A DNA stretch of 9,104 nt, taken from a bacterium (lineage in GTDB: Bacteria; SM23-31; JAUVVT01). The notes beneath the pieces were generated by a model. It was not told the DNA's origin. It saw nothing but the letters and a program-made list of their open reading frames with translations, and did no database searches. Every line of letters begins with the position of its first letter. Position 1 is the stretch's first letter. Positions 1 to 6,287 of this stretch are shown one piece after another. The stretch is from positions 1 to 9,104 of the forward strand of contig JAUVVT010000044.1 of the NCBI GenBank assembly GCA_030604505.1. Reading direction: 5' to 3'. The position numbers were made by a program, and so were the translations under genes.

Positions 1-83
1 CTAATTTTTTAGGTAAAAAAATTATTTTTTAATTAAAATTACAACCACACAAAGTTCTTATTAATACGCAAAAAATCTTTTTT

Positions 84-111
84 TTGACAGGGTATATAAG
101 ATAAATAAGAT
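84..111 (+). promoter_or_regulatory. Candidate plus-strand promoter antisense to the xerC 3' end
   Basis: TTGACA (84-89) is an exact -35 consensus, followed after 16 bases by TAAGAT (106-111), four of six to the -10. It would direct RNA rightward, through the hairpin at 144-178 and into the antisense of xerC. There is no plus-strand gene to serve, so function is doubtful. Confidence 0.2.
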
Positions 112-143
112 TATTTTTTTAGAACCAATTTGTTAATTGTCTC

Positions 144-178
144 TTAATTAAAAAATCTGCATCTCATTTTTTAATTAA
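144..178 (-). terminator. A/T-only 13-bp hairpin after xerC, possible terminator
   Basis: Arms 144-156 and 166-178 are perfectly complementary, with a 9-nt loop, starting five bases beyond the xerC stop. The stem contains an A6/T6 run, so it could terminate transcription in either direction, although it lacks G-C pairs and would be weak. Confidence 0.45.
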
Positions 179-182
179 TAAA

Positions 183-1079
183 TTAAGCTCTCGGATGAGC
201 CTGTTTGTATGCATTTTTTAAAGCTTCAACAGACACATGCGAATATATCTGTGTAGATGAAAGGCTTTCATGTCCTAAAAGGTCTTTCACTGCTCTGAGG
301 TCTGCTCCTTCGTCTAACAGATGAGTTGCAAATGTATGTCTTAAGGCATGCGGGTATATCCTTTCTCCTCCTGCAATTTGAATAAGCATTTTTTCAATTT
401 CCCTTTCTACAACTCTTGGAGAAATTCGTTCTCCTCTTTGCCCTAAAAAAAGTGCTTTCTTATTTTTACCGGATTTACCTTTCAGCATTCCTTCTCTAAC
501 CTTCAGATACTTTTCTAAAATCTTTTTTCCGCTATGTCCGAAAGGAACGATACGGTCCTTTGCACCTTTTCCCTTAACCTTTATCGTTAATTTGTAAAAA
601 TCTATATCATTTATATCAATTGAAACCAGTTCTCTCAAGCGAATGCCGGTCAGATAGAATAAAACAAGTATGGTTTTATTTCTAATGTTTAAAGCATTGT
701 CTTCTTTTATATTATCGATAGCATCAAATATTTGATTAATAGATAGAAACCTTGGAAGTCTTTTGTGAAATCTTGGTTGTGGAATTGCATAAGTTGGATT
801 ATGCACAACTAATTTTTCTCTTATCAGGAATTTAAAAAAAGTTCTTAAACAAGATAGTTTACGGCGTAGCGTCTTATTTGATATTCTTTTTTTATATAAA
901 CTTTCTAAGAAGCCTCTTATGGCATCTCTATTTACATCTGAAATATTTTCAATTTTTCTTTCACTTGTATAATCAAAAAATTGCGTAATATCTGTCATAT
1001 AAGAATTTATTGTAAAATCAGAATAACCTCTTTCATTTTTCAAGAATCTTTTGAATTTTTTTCCTAAATGTTTCATCAT
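183..1079 (-). CDS. xerC: Tyrosine recombinase, XerC type
   Basis: Xer recombinases act at dif to resolve chromosome dimers. The 298 residues match XerC/XerD length. There is an N-terminal SAM-like DNA-binding domain (about 5-92) and a catalytic domain (about 108-298). The full catalytic set is visible: R147 (TGIRLRE), K171 (VKGKGAKDR), H244 and R247 (HALRHTFATHLL), H270 (LLGHESLSSTQ) and nucleophile Y279 (IYSHV). XerC rather than XerD is inferred from its place behind topA. If this genome has a single Xer, it would act alone. There are two adjacent ATG codons (1079 and 1076). No Shine-Dalgarno sequence precedes them, but TATAAT lies just upstream. A mobile-element integrase is unlikely given the housekeeping context and the absence of an attachment-site tRNA or cargo. 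Confidence 0.93.
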   Translation of the reverse strand: MMKHLGKKFKRFLKNERGYSDFTINSYMTDITQFFDYTSERKIENISDVNRDAIRGFLESLYKKRISNKTLRRKLSCLRTFFKFLIREKLVVHNPTYAIPQPRFHKRLPRFLSINQIFDAIDNIKEDNALNIRNKTILVLFYLTGIRLRELVSIDINDIDFYKLTIKVKGKGAKDRIVPFGHSGKKILEKYLKVREGMLKGKSGKNKKALFLGQRGERISPRVVEREIEKMLIQIAGGERIYPHALRHTFATHLLDEGADLRAVKDLLGHESLSSTQIYSHVSVEALKNAYKQAHPRA

Positions 1080-1083
1080 AATA

Positions 1084-1111
1084 ATTATACAGCGTTTAAT
1101 CTAACCCACAA
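1084..1111 (-). promoter_or_regulatory. Candidate promoter abutting the xerC start
   Basis: In the topA-xerC gap the minus strand has a perfect TATAAT (1084-1089), four bases before the first xerC ATG and seven before the second. TTGTGG (1106-1111) lies 16 bases upstream as a partial -35. A start at the normal distance falls within or at these ATG codons, which would give a leaderless message. Confidence 0.4.
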
Positions 1112-1132
1112 ACTTTAGATGCGTTAGTTTTC

Positions 1133-3466
1133 TTAAACTTTTTCTTCACACTTAGGACATTTTTTATATTCATCATTTTCGGAATTTTTCCGGACTTCAA
1201 GATAGTTATTACCGCAGTTTGGACAGGATTCCGCTACTATAGGATACCATGAAACAAACTCACACTTTGGATAATTTGAACATCCAAAAAAGCTTTTCTT
1301 TTTCTTGCTCAATTTTTTTACAATATCACCATCACATCCATCATTTGGGCATTTCACACCGAGTTTGAGTTTGCCAATATATTTACATTCAGGATAATTC
1401 GAACAAGCGAGAAATTTTCCATATCGCCCCATTTTTATCATAAGTGGATTGCCGCATTTCGGACATTTTTCATCAACTTCTACCGGTTTAAATGCCTTAA
1501 CGGGTCTTGTAAATTTACATTTGGGATAACCCGAACAGGCAAAGAATTCTCCATATCGTCCATCCTTTTTTACCAAATTTGAACCGCATTGGGGACACTC
1601 TTCATCCACCGGTTCAATCGGCTTTGTATTCCTGCACTGCGGAAATCCCGAGCATGCATAAAACTTCCCATGCCTTCCCCACTTAATTATCATCTCATTT
1701 CCGCACAGTTCGCATTTCTCTCCTGTTTGCTCTTCCAGTTCACTTTTAATTTCTTTTCTCTTTGAGTTAACATTTTCGAGGGATTCTTCAAAAGGTTCAT
1801 AAAATTCTCTCAAGACTTCAACAAAATTTTTTTTACCGGCTTCGACTTTGTCAAGCTCGTCTTCCATATTTGAAGTAAAGACAACATTAAATATTTCCGG
1901 AAAATTTTGGATAAGAATTTTATTAACAGTTAAACCTAATTCAGTTGGATTCAGTCTTTTTTCTCTCTTTTCGACATATTTTCTTTGAATAATATTACTA
2001 ATTATAATTGAGTAAGTGCTCGGTCTTCCGATGCCGTTTGAATCGAGTTCCTTAACAAGAGAGCTTTCGGAATATTTTGGTTGGGGCTTGGTAAAGTGCT
2101 GTTTATCTTTAATATCAGCAAGGTCAAGTTTCATATCTTTTTTTAAACCCAGCGGTATTTTGACAGGGGCTTTTTCAGAATTATTTTCTTTATATTCCTC
2201 GTAAACCTGCAAATATCCGGCAAATGAAATTACACTAACAGTGGTTCTGAAAAGATACTCACCGCATATTATATCTGCCTGGTTCTGTTCAAAAATAGCT
2301 TCTTTCATCTGACAGGCAACGAACCTGTTCCATATTAATTCGTAAAGTTTATTCTGGTCTTTGTTGAGATATTTTTTCACTCTTGAAGGATTAAATGAAA
2401 GAGATGTAGGTCTTATTGCTTCATGTGCATCTTGAATCTTTTTACTGCCCTTTTTGAAAATCCTTGGTTTTTCAGGAATATAATCTTTGCCATAAGAATT
2501 GTATATATAATTTCTTACATCATTAATAGCCTTATCGGCAATTCTTGTTGAGTCCGTTCTCATATAAGTTATAAGCCCGATTCTGTCATCTTTTGAAAAT
2601 TCAATACCTTCATAAAGCTGTTGTGCCAGAAGCATAATTTTAGACGTTGACATCCCAAGACGGTTTGACGCTTCCTGCTGTAGCGTGCTTGTGGTGAAAG
2701 GAGGTGAGGGGTTTCGTTTTACCTTTTTCTTTTTGACACTGCTTACTGTAAATTTCTCTTTCTTTATTTTTTCTATATGTTCTTTAACTGTCTTTTCATC
2801 AGGTATTTTGAAATCTTTTCCATTTATTTTAATAAGCTCGGATTCAAAAGACTCGATATTTTTGTTTTTTAGTACAGCGGTTATACTCCAATATTCTTCG
2901 GGAACAAAGGATTTAATTGCTTCTTCTCTTTCACTTATCAGTCTTAACGCTACAGACTGAACCCTGCCGGCACTTAGTCCGGAATGAATGGTTTTCCACA
3001 AAAAGGGGCTGACTTTATATCCAACAAGCCTGTCCATTACCCTTCTTGCCTGCTGTGCTTGAACTTTATCGCGGTCAATCTTTTTAGGATTTTTAAAGCC
3101 CTCTAAAACACCTTCTTTGGTAATTTCGTTAAATAATACTCTTTTAATATTTTTGTTATTTTTTTTGTCTTTAATTTCTTCAGAGATGTTCCATGCGATT
3201 GCTTCTCCTTCACGGTCGGGGTCGGTAGCAATGAAGATTTTGTCTTTATTGCTTGAAGCTTTTTTTAATTTTTTAATTATATCTTCTTTGCCTTCTATTG
3301 TAACATATTCGGGAGTGAAATCGTTCTTGATATCAACACCGAGTTTGTTTTTAGGAAGATTCTTAACATGACCCACAGTAGCAATAACTTCGTATTCATC
3401 TCCTATGTATTGTCCGATAGTCCTTGCCTTTGAAGGTGACTCTACGATAACTAATGATTTTGCCAT
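1133..3466 (-). CDS. topA: DNA topoisomerase I (type IA), five C-terminal zinc-finger-like modules
   Basis: TopA relaxes negative supercoils by transient single-strand cleavage through a tyrosine. The 777 residues start MAKSLVIVESPSKARTI, with the Toprim domain (about 3-115: E9 and the DPDRE acidic triad at 82-86). The type IA core (about 130-565) follows, with RRVMDRLVGY (141-150), SAGRVQSVALRLI (165-177), the catalytic Y301 in LITYMRTDS, and GIGRPSTY (478-485). The tail has five Cys modules, beginning near C585, C624, C668, C706 and C748. The first three are regular CxxC...C-x(n)-C units, the fourth begins CPNDGC, and the fifth ends CPKC and lacks the SxYPxC signature. The start is ATG at 3466, immediately after a terminator-like hairpin. 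xerC follows after 53 nt, a recurrent neighbour. The product is full-length and intact. Confidence 0.98.
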   Translation of the reverse strand: MAKSLVIVESPSKARTIGQYIGDEYEVIATVGHVKNLPKNKLGVDIKNDFTPEYVTIEGKEDIIKKLKKASSNKDKIFIATDPDREGEAIAWNISEEIKDKKNNKNIKRVLFNEITKEGVLEGFKNPKKIDRDKVQAQQARRVMDRLVGYKVSPFLWKTIHSGLSAGRVQSVALRLISEREEAIKSFVPEEYWSITAVLKNKNIESFESELIKINGKDFKIPDEKTVKEHIEKIKKEKFTVSSVKKKKVKRNPSPPFTTSTLQQEASNRLGMSTSKIMLLAQQLYEGIEFSKDDRIGLITYMRTDSTRIADKAINDVRNYIYNSYGKDYIPEKPRIFKKGSKKIQDAHEAIRPTSLSFNPSRVKKYLNKDQNKLYELIWNRFVACQMKEAIFEQNQADIICGEYLFRTTVSVISFAGYLQVYEEYKENNSEKAPVKIPLGLKKDMKLDLADIKDKQHFTKPQPKYSESSLVKELDSNGIGRPSTYSIIISNIIQRKYVEKREKRLNPTELGLTVNKILIQNFPEIFNVVFTSNMEDELDKVEAGKKNFVEVLREFYEPFEESLENVNSKRKEIKSELEEQTGEKCELCGNEMIIKWGRHGKFYACSGFPQCRNTKPIEPVDEECPQCGSNLVKKDGRYGEFFACSGYPKCKFTRPVKAFKPVEVDEKCPKCGNPLMIKMGRYGKFLACSNYPECKYIGKLKLGVKCPNDGCDGDIVKKLSKKKKSFFGCSNYPKCEFVSWYPIVAESCPNCGNNYLEVRKNSENDEYKKCPKCEEKV

Positions 3467-3491
3467 AAAAAAAGCCCTTTACTAAAAGAGC
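3467..3491 (-). terminator. Terminator-like hairpin with U7 tail directly before the topA ATG
   Basis: On the minus strand GCTCTTT (3485-3491) pairs with AAAGGGC (3474-3480) across the loop TAGT, seven pairs with one G-T wobble. Seven T residues (3467-3473) follow, and then the ATG of topA. This is the shape of an intrinsic terminator. The right arm also holds AAAGGG, the only Shine-Dalgarno-like sequence for topA, eight bases before the start, so the hairpin would hide it. Confidence 0.6.
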
Positions 3492-3518
3492 GTTATAGTT
3501 TTACAATTGCAATATTAA
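3492..3518 (-). promoter_or_regulatory. Weak candidate promoter for topA
   Basis: TATAAC (3492-3497, five of six to the -10 consensus) lies immediately upstream of the topA leader hairpin on the minus strand. TTAATA (3513-3518) is 15 bases further up, a short spacer, and is only a fair -35. The predicted start, near 3485, would fall inside the left arm of the hairpin. Confidence 0.3.
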
Positions 3519-3744
3519 CTGAACTGCTGAACAATTTATTTTTTTGATTTTTCTCATTAATAGGATTTACCCGACCTAACAATCATAGAGATATTAACAC
3601 ATCTAATATATTAAACACCCAAGTCTGAAAAAAAGTTCTTTATCTCTTTACAATAAAATAAAAATTTTTCGGGAAATGACTTAAAAATTCTTTTCTATGT
3701 TTTTGTTTAAAAGCGAATTACATATTTATACCGGAAGTGAAAAA
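3498..3744. other. Gene-free interval between rplI and the topA leader
   Basis: No convincing coding region is present: the longest minus-strand candidates are 9-11 codons without ribosome-binding sites. On the minus strand it carries a tandem GTTCAG pair (about 3520-3533) and TAGG/CCTA inverted bases around a GGGTAAA-containing loop near 3560-3576. There is also an AATATATT palindrome (about 3604-3611). It may hold topA regulatory sequence, an unrecognised RNA or decayed DNA. I cannot assign it. Confidence 0.4.
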
Positions 3745-4188
3745 TTATTCTTTGACAACCCAAAGTTTCACGCTCGTTTCAACTTCCGGATAAAGTTTTA
3801 CTTTTATAGTATAAATTCCTAAGGCTTTTATCGCGTCTTCCAACAGAATCTTTTTTTTATCTATATCAAAACCCTTTTCTTTTAAGAGGTTGGAAATATC
3901 TTGTGATGTTACAGTTCCAAAAACTCTATCTTCTTCTCCAACCTTTACTGATGCAGTCAGAGAAACTTTGCGAAGTTCGTTACCCAATTGTTCTGCTGAT
4001 TTTTTATCTCTATCCTTTTTAGCTTCTAATATTTTCTTTTCTTCCCCGAGTATTTTTAAGCTGCTTTCAGAATATTCCATAGCTATTCTTTTAGGAATAA
4101 GATAATTTCTGGCATATCCGTTTGCAACATTAACGATACTGCCTGCGTCTCCAAGTTTCTGGTGTGATTTTCTAAGTATTATTTTCAT
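3745..4188 (-). CDS. rplI: 50S ribosomal protein L9
   Basis: L9 binds 23S rRNA at the base of the L1 stalk and affects reading-frame maintenance. The 147 residues match the family. The N-terminal RNA-binding domain opens MKIILRKSHQKLGDAGSIV, with the signature GYARNYLIPKRIA (24-36). A long Lys/Glu-rich connecting helix spans about 42-75. The C-terminal domain follows (SLTASVKVGEEDRVFGTVT at 76-94, ALGIYTIKVKLYPEV at 122-136). The ATG at 4188 is preceded by AGGAAA about nine bases upstream. It closes the ribosomal block. No G+C-rich hairpin follows it directly; the nearest terminator-like structure downstream is the one at the topA start. Confidence 0.97.
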   Translation of the reverse strand: MKIILRKSHQKLGDAGSIVNVANGYARNYLIPKRIAMEYSESSLKILGEEKKILEAKKDRDKKSAEQLGNELRKVSLTASVKVGEEDRVFGTVTSQDISNLLKEKGFDIDKKKILLEDAIKALGIYTIKVKLYPEVETSVKLWVVKE

Positions 4189-4239
4189 TATATTTATTTC
4201 CTATTCTAAAAAATTCACAGAATTTAACAATATAATATT

Positions 4240-4470
4240 TTACCTTGTCGCATCGGCAACGAATGGGATAAGAGCAAGATGCCTTGCCCTTTTTATAGCA
4301 TTTTTAAGGTTTCTCTGATGTTTTGCGCAATTACCAGATATTCTTCTGGGTATTATCTTTCCCTGCTCAGTTGTAAATTTTAATAGTCTTTTTTCGTCTT
4401 TATAATCAATATACACTGTTTTTTCTTCGCAGAACCTGCAAATCTTTTTTAATTTCCCTCCTTTTATCAA
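4240..4470 (-). CDS. rpsR: 30S ribosomal protein S18, zinc-binding type, TTG start
   Basis: S18 pairs with S6 on the platform of the small subunit. The 76 residues are of normal length and contain YIDYKDEKRLLKF (20-32), GKIIPRRISGNCAKHQRNL (37-55) and AIKRARHLALIPF (58-70). C11 and C14 (CRFC), with C48 and H51, are the four ligands expected of the metal-binding C+ form of S18. No ATG lies ahead of the conserved part. TTG at 4470 is chosen because AAAGGAG sits six bases upstream. An in-frame ATT two codons earlier could also serve but is much rarer. A second purine-rich AGGAGGG falls inside codons 4-5. It is 82 nt after ssb and 51 nt before rplI. Confidence 0.95.
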   Translation of the reverse strand: MIKGGKLKKICRFCEEKTVYIDYKDEKRLLKFTTEQGKIIPRRISGNCAKHQRNLKNAIKRARHLALIPFVADATR

Positions 4471-4552
4471 ATCAATCTCCTTTCACCAATATACTATTAC
4501 TAAAATACCAATAAACCGCCTATTTAATTATAAATATTTAATATACAGAAAA

Positions 4553-5065
4553 TTACAACTTTAAATCATCGTAACCAAAATCAAATCTTTCTGGCTGACT
4601 ATCTTCATTTTTTTTGTCTTCCTTTTTTTCACTATCATTTAAATCTTCGGGCTCTGCAGGAACATCATCTAACTGTGACTCACCTTGAACTGATAAATCT
4701 GTTATATCATCACTTGTATCTTTTTTATTTAAGAATTGTATTCTTCTTGCTTTTATTTCTACAATATTTCTAAAATGTCCATTTTCTGTTTTCCAGCTTC
4801 TACTCTGAAGCCCTCCATCGACTATAACAGAGCTTCCCTTTATAAGATTTTCTCTACAAGTTTCTGCAAGCTTGTACCATGCAACAACACCAATATAACA
4901 TATATCTTCTCTCCATTGCCCAACATTATCTTTGAATTTACGATTGCAAGCAATGGTAAAATTTGCTACAGGTGTTCCATTCGTTGTGTTGCGTATAACA
5001 GGATCTTTGGTTAAATTACCCGCTATAATAACATGATTTACATCAGGCATTTTTATATCAGACAT
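4553..5065 (-). CDS. ssb: Single-stranded DNA-binding protein
   Basis: SSB coats single-stranded DNA in replication, repair and recombination, usually as a homotetramer of OB folds. The OB fold spans about residues 8-112 (NHVIIAGNLTKDP at 10-22, VANFTIACNRKF at 33-44, WREDICYIGVVAWYKLAE at 51-68, GGLQSRSW at 84-91, EIKARRIQFL at 103-112). An acidic, low-complexity linker follows (115-160). The 170-residue length is normal. The tail ends FDFGYDDLKL, not the usual acidic-Pro-Phe tip, and the TAA stop follows directly, so this is what the DNA encodes. A strong AAAGGAG eight bases upstream fixes the ATG at 5065, ahead of a second in-frame ATG at codon 6. It lies between rpsF and rpsR, as in Bacillus-type operons. 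The rpsF-ssb gap carries a 7-bp A/T-only hairpin (5113-5130). Confidence 0.96.
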   Translation of the reverse strand: MSDIKMPDVNHVIIAGNLTKDPVIRNTTNGTPVANFTIACNRKFKDNVGQWREDICYIGVVAWYKLAETCRENLIKGSSVIVDGGLQSRSWKTENGHFRNIVEIKARRIQFLNKKDTSDDITDLSVQGESQLDDVPAEPEDLNDSEKKEDKKNEDSQPERFDFGYDDLKL

Positions 5066-5149
5066 ACTATTATCTCCTTTAAAAGGTCATAAACATTTAT
5101 TTATATCTATTTATTTAATAATAATTAAATTATATATTAAAAAAAAAAA

Positions 5150-5560
5150 CTAAGATTCTTCAACAACCTTCTTTTCTTCTTTCTCAATATTTTCAGTCTC
5201 GGTATCTTTGTTGCTGACTTTTTTTATATCCTTTTCTGGTTTTTTCTTTTTCAATTTGATATCTAATAACTTTTTATCCAATCTTAATATAAGATATCTT
5301 AAAATCTCTTCATTAAGTCTGAAAAACCGTTCGATAATAGAGGAGAAATCATTTTTATCTATTTCATAGATAAAACATATATAATAACCGTGCTGTTTTT
5401 TCCTGATTTCATACGCAAGACGTCTTTTCCCCCAACGGTTCATATCAAGTATTTTCCCTCCATTATCAGATATAAGTTTTTTGATTTTATCTACCAAATT
5501 CTCTATAATCTCTTCTGGTTGATGGGCATCAATTACAATAACAGTTTCGTAATTATTCAT
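5150..5560 (-). CDS. rpsF: 30S ribosomal protein S6
   Basis: S6 is a small-subunit platform protein that binds 16S rRNA together with S18. The 136 residues contain the S6 fold (about 1-97): the opening MNNYETVIVI, NRWGKRRLAYEI (41-52), GYYICFIYEI (58-67) and FRLNEEILRYLILRLD (80-95). Residues 98-136 form a charged Lys/Glu tail of unknown role; S6 tails vary in length. The start ATG is preceded by a weak purine stretch (AGAGAG), not a clear Shine-Dalgarno sequence. Directly after the TAG stop comes a run of eleven T residues on the coding strand, without a convincing hairpin before it. ssb begins 84 nt on and rpsR beyond it, the classical S6-SSB-S18 arrangement. A known S6:S18-binding leader motif was looked for and not found. 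Confidence 0.97.
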   Translation of the reverse strand: MNNYETVIVIDAHQPEEIIENLVDKIKKLISDNGGKILDMNRWGKRRLAYEIRKKQHGYYICFIYEIDKNDFSSIIERFFRLNEEILRYLILRLDKKLLDIKLKKKKPEKDIKKVSNKDTETENIEKEEKKVVEES

Positions 5561-5605
5561 ATCAATTTTTCTCTCTTTTTATTTGGATAATTCTATTTAT
5601 TGGTT

Positions 5606-5634
5606 AAATTACAAAATAAATTAAATCATTTCAA
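5606..5634 (-). promoter_or_regulatory. Weak candidate promoter upstream of rpsF
   Basis: In the 117-nt pth-rpsF gap, TTGAAA (5629-5634, five of six to the -35 consensus) precedes TAATTT (5606-5611) by 17 bases on the minus strand. It would give a leader of roughly 40 nt for rpsF. The -10 match is poor, so it may be fortuitous. The gap is otherwise A+T-rich without a clear hairpin. Confidence 0.25.
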
Positions 5635-5677
5635 ATATTATTTTTTCCTTAATTTTTTACTTGCAGATTTTTTATTC

Positions 5678-6250
5678 TCATTCAATAGTATAATTATTGA
5701 ATTTATTCATTGCTTCATTAATTCCATATTCTGTCCAAAAAATTGCACCCTCGGCAGAGAGTTCAATTATATCTTTCAATTCATCTTCTTCTTTTTTACT
5801 AAACTTTGAAAGAACGAAGTGTGATAAGTCATCATCCATATTTTCTTTTCCAACTCCTATTCGAAGTCTTGAAAAATCAACGCTTTCAAGATGATAAATA
5901 ACCGACTCAAGTCCTTTATTTCCACTATCGCCGCCTTTTCTTCTGAATCTTATTTTTCCAAATCGAAGATTTACATCATCACATATTACAAGTAAATCAT
6001 CGGCAGATATTTTATATCTATTAATTACATCTTTAGCAGCAATCCCGCTATTATTCATATAGGTCAGCGGCTTAACCATTAAAATATCATTTCCTTTATA
6101 ACTGACTTCTCCAATAAGATATTCTCCTTTTCCAGCGTTAAATGAAGAATTCAGTTTTTCTGAAATTTTATCAATAACCTCAAAACCAATGTTATGTCTT
6201 GTATTTTTAAACCTTCCTTCAGGATTGCCAAGTCCTATTATTAATTTCAT
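5678..6250 (-). CDS. pth: Peptidyl-tRNA hydrolase
   Basis: Pth cleaves the ester bond of peptidyl-tRNAs released early from ribosomes, recycling the tRNA; it is essential in most bacteria. The 190 residues match the family length. The catalytic framework is visible: N9 in IGLGNP, H19 in NTRHNIG, N67 in YMNNSG and D92 in CDDVNL. The substrate loop, normally GGxGGHNGL, reads GGDSGNKGL (106-114), so the usual His-Asn pair is replaced by Asn-Lys. The start is the ATG at 6250 (MKLIIGLGNP is the canonical N-terminus). The frame is open further upstream only as a poly-Lys reading of the rplY GAA tract. No Shine-Dalgarno sequence precedes it; the 37-nt gap to rplY is A+T-rich and carries TATATA six bases before the ATG. 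The gene follows rplY as in many genomes. Confidence 0.96.
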   Translation of the reverse strand: MKLIIGLGNPEGRFKNTRHNIGFEVIDKISEKLNSSFNAGKGEYLIGEVSYKGNDILMVKPLTYMNNSGIAAKDVINRYKISADDLLVICDDVNLRFGKIRFRRKGGDSGNKGLESVIYHLESVDFSRLRIGVGKENMDDDLSHFVLSKFSKKEEDELKDIIELSAEGAIFWTEYGINEAMNKFNNYTIE

Positions 6251-6256
6251 AAAAAA

Positions 6257-6262
6257 TATATA
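6257..6262 (-). promoter_or_regulatory. -10-like hexamer abutting the pth start
   Basis: TATATA on the minus strand is followed by TTTTTT and then directly by the pth ATG. Used as a -10 element, it would place the transcript start at or next to the A of ATG, giving a leaderless message, consistent with the missing ribosome-binding site. No good -35 box is seen and the region is A+T-rich, so this is only a candidate. Confidence 0.2.
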
Positions 6263-6287
6263 AAAAGCGAGAATTTGAAAATTTAAA

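Larger units (their letters stand above)
1..182. other. Non-coding A+T-rich interval beyond xerC
   Basis: No credible open frame is present on either strand. Besides the hairpin at 144-178, the TTTTTTAATTAA sequence of that hairpin's right arm also occurs near 25-36, and A-run/T-run blocks lie around 69-85. In many genomes hslV follows xerC, but nothing here shows what comes next. Confidence 0.5.

Noticed and set aside
183..1079. Mobile-element integrase or recombination-based system
   Set aside because: The catalytic residues and length fit XerC, it sits directly behind topA, and there is no cargo, attachment repeat or composition shift.
2016..3371. Plus-strand open frames opposite topA (about 2016-2204, 2685-2960, 3117-3371)
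   Set aside because: They are antisense shadows of a conserved intact gene, with Ser/Phe/Leu-rich composition typical of reverse-strand reading and no family resemblance. The same holds for the plus-strand frames opposite the other genes.
3557..3586. Nine-codon open frame MIVRSGKSY as a leader peptide for topA
   Set aside because: It has no ribosome-binding site, no run of regulatory codons and no paired alternative hairpins close by; chance is sufficient.
5561..5677. S6:S18-binding autoregulatory leader motif upstream of rpsF
   Set aside because: The leader is A+T-rich and lacks the CCG-containing bulged stem expected of that motif.
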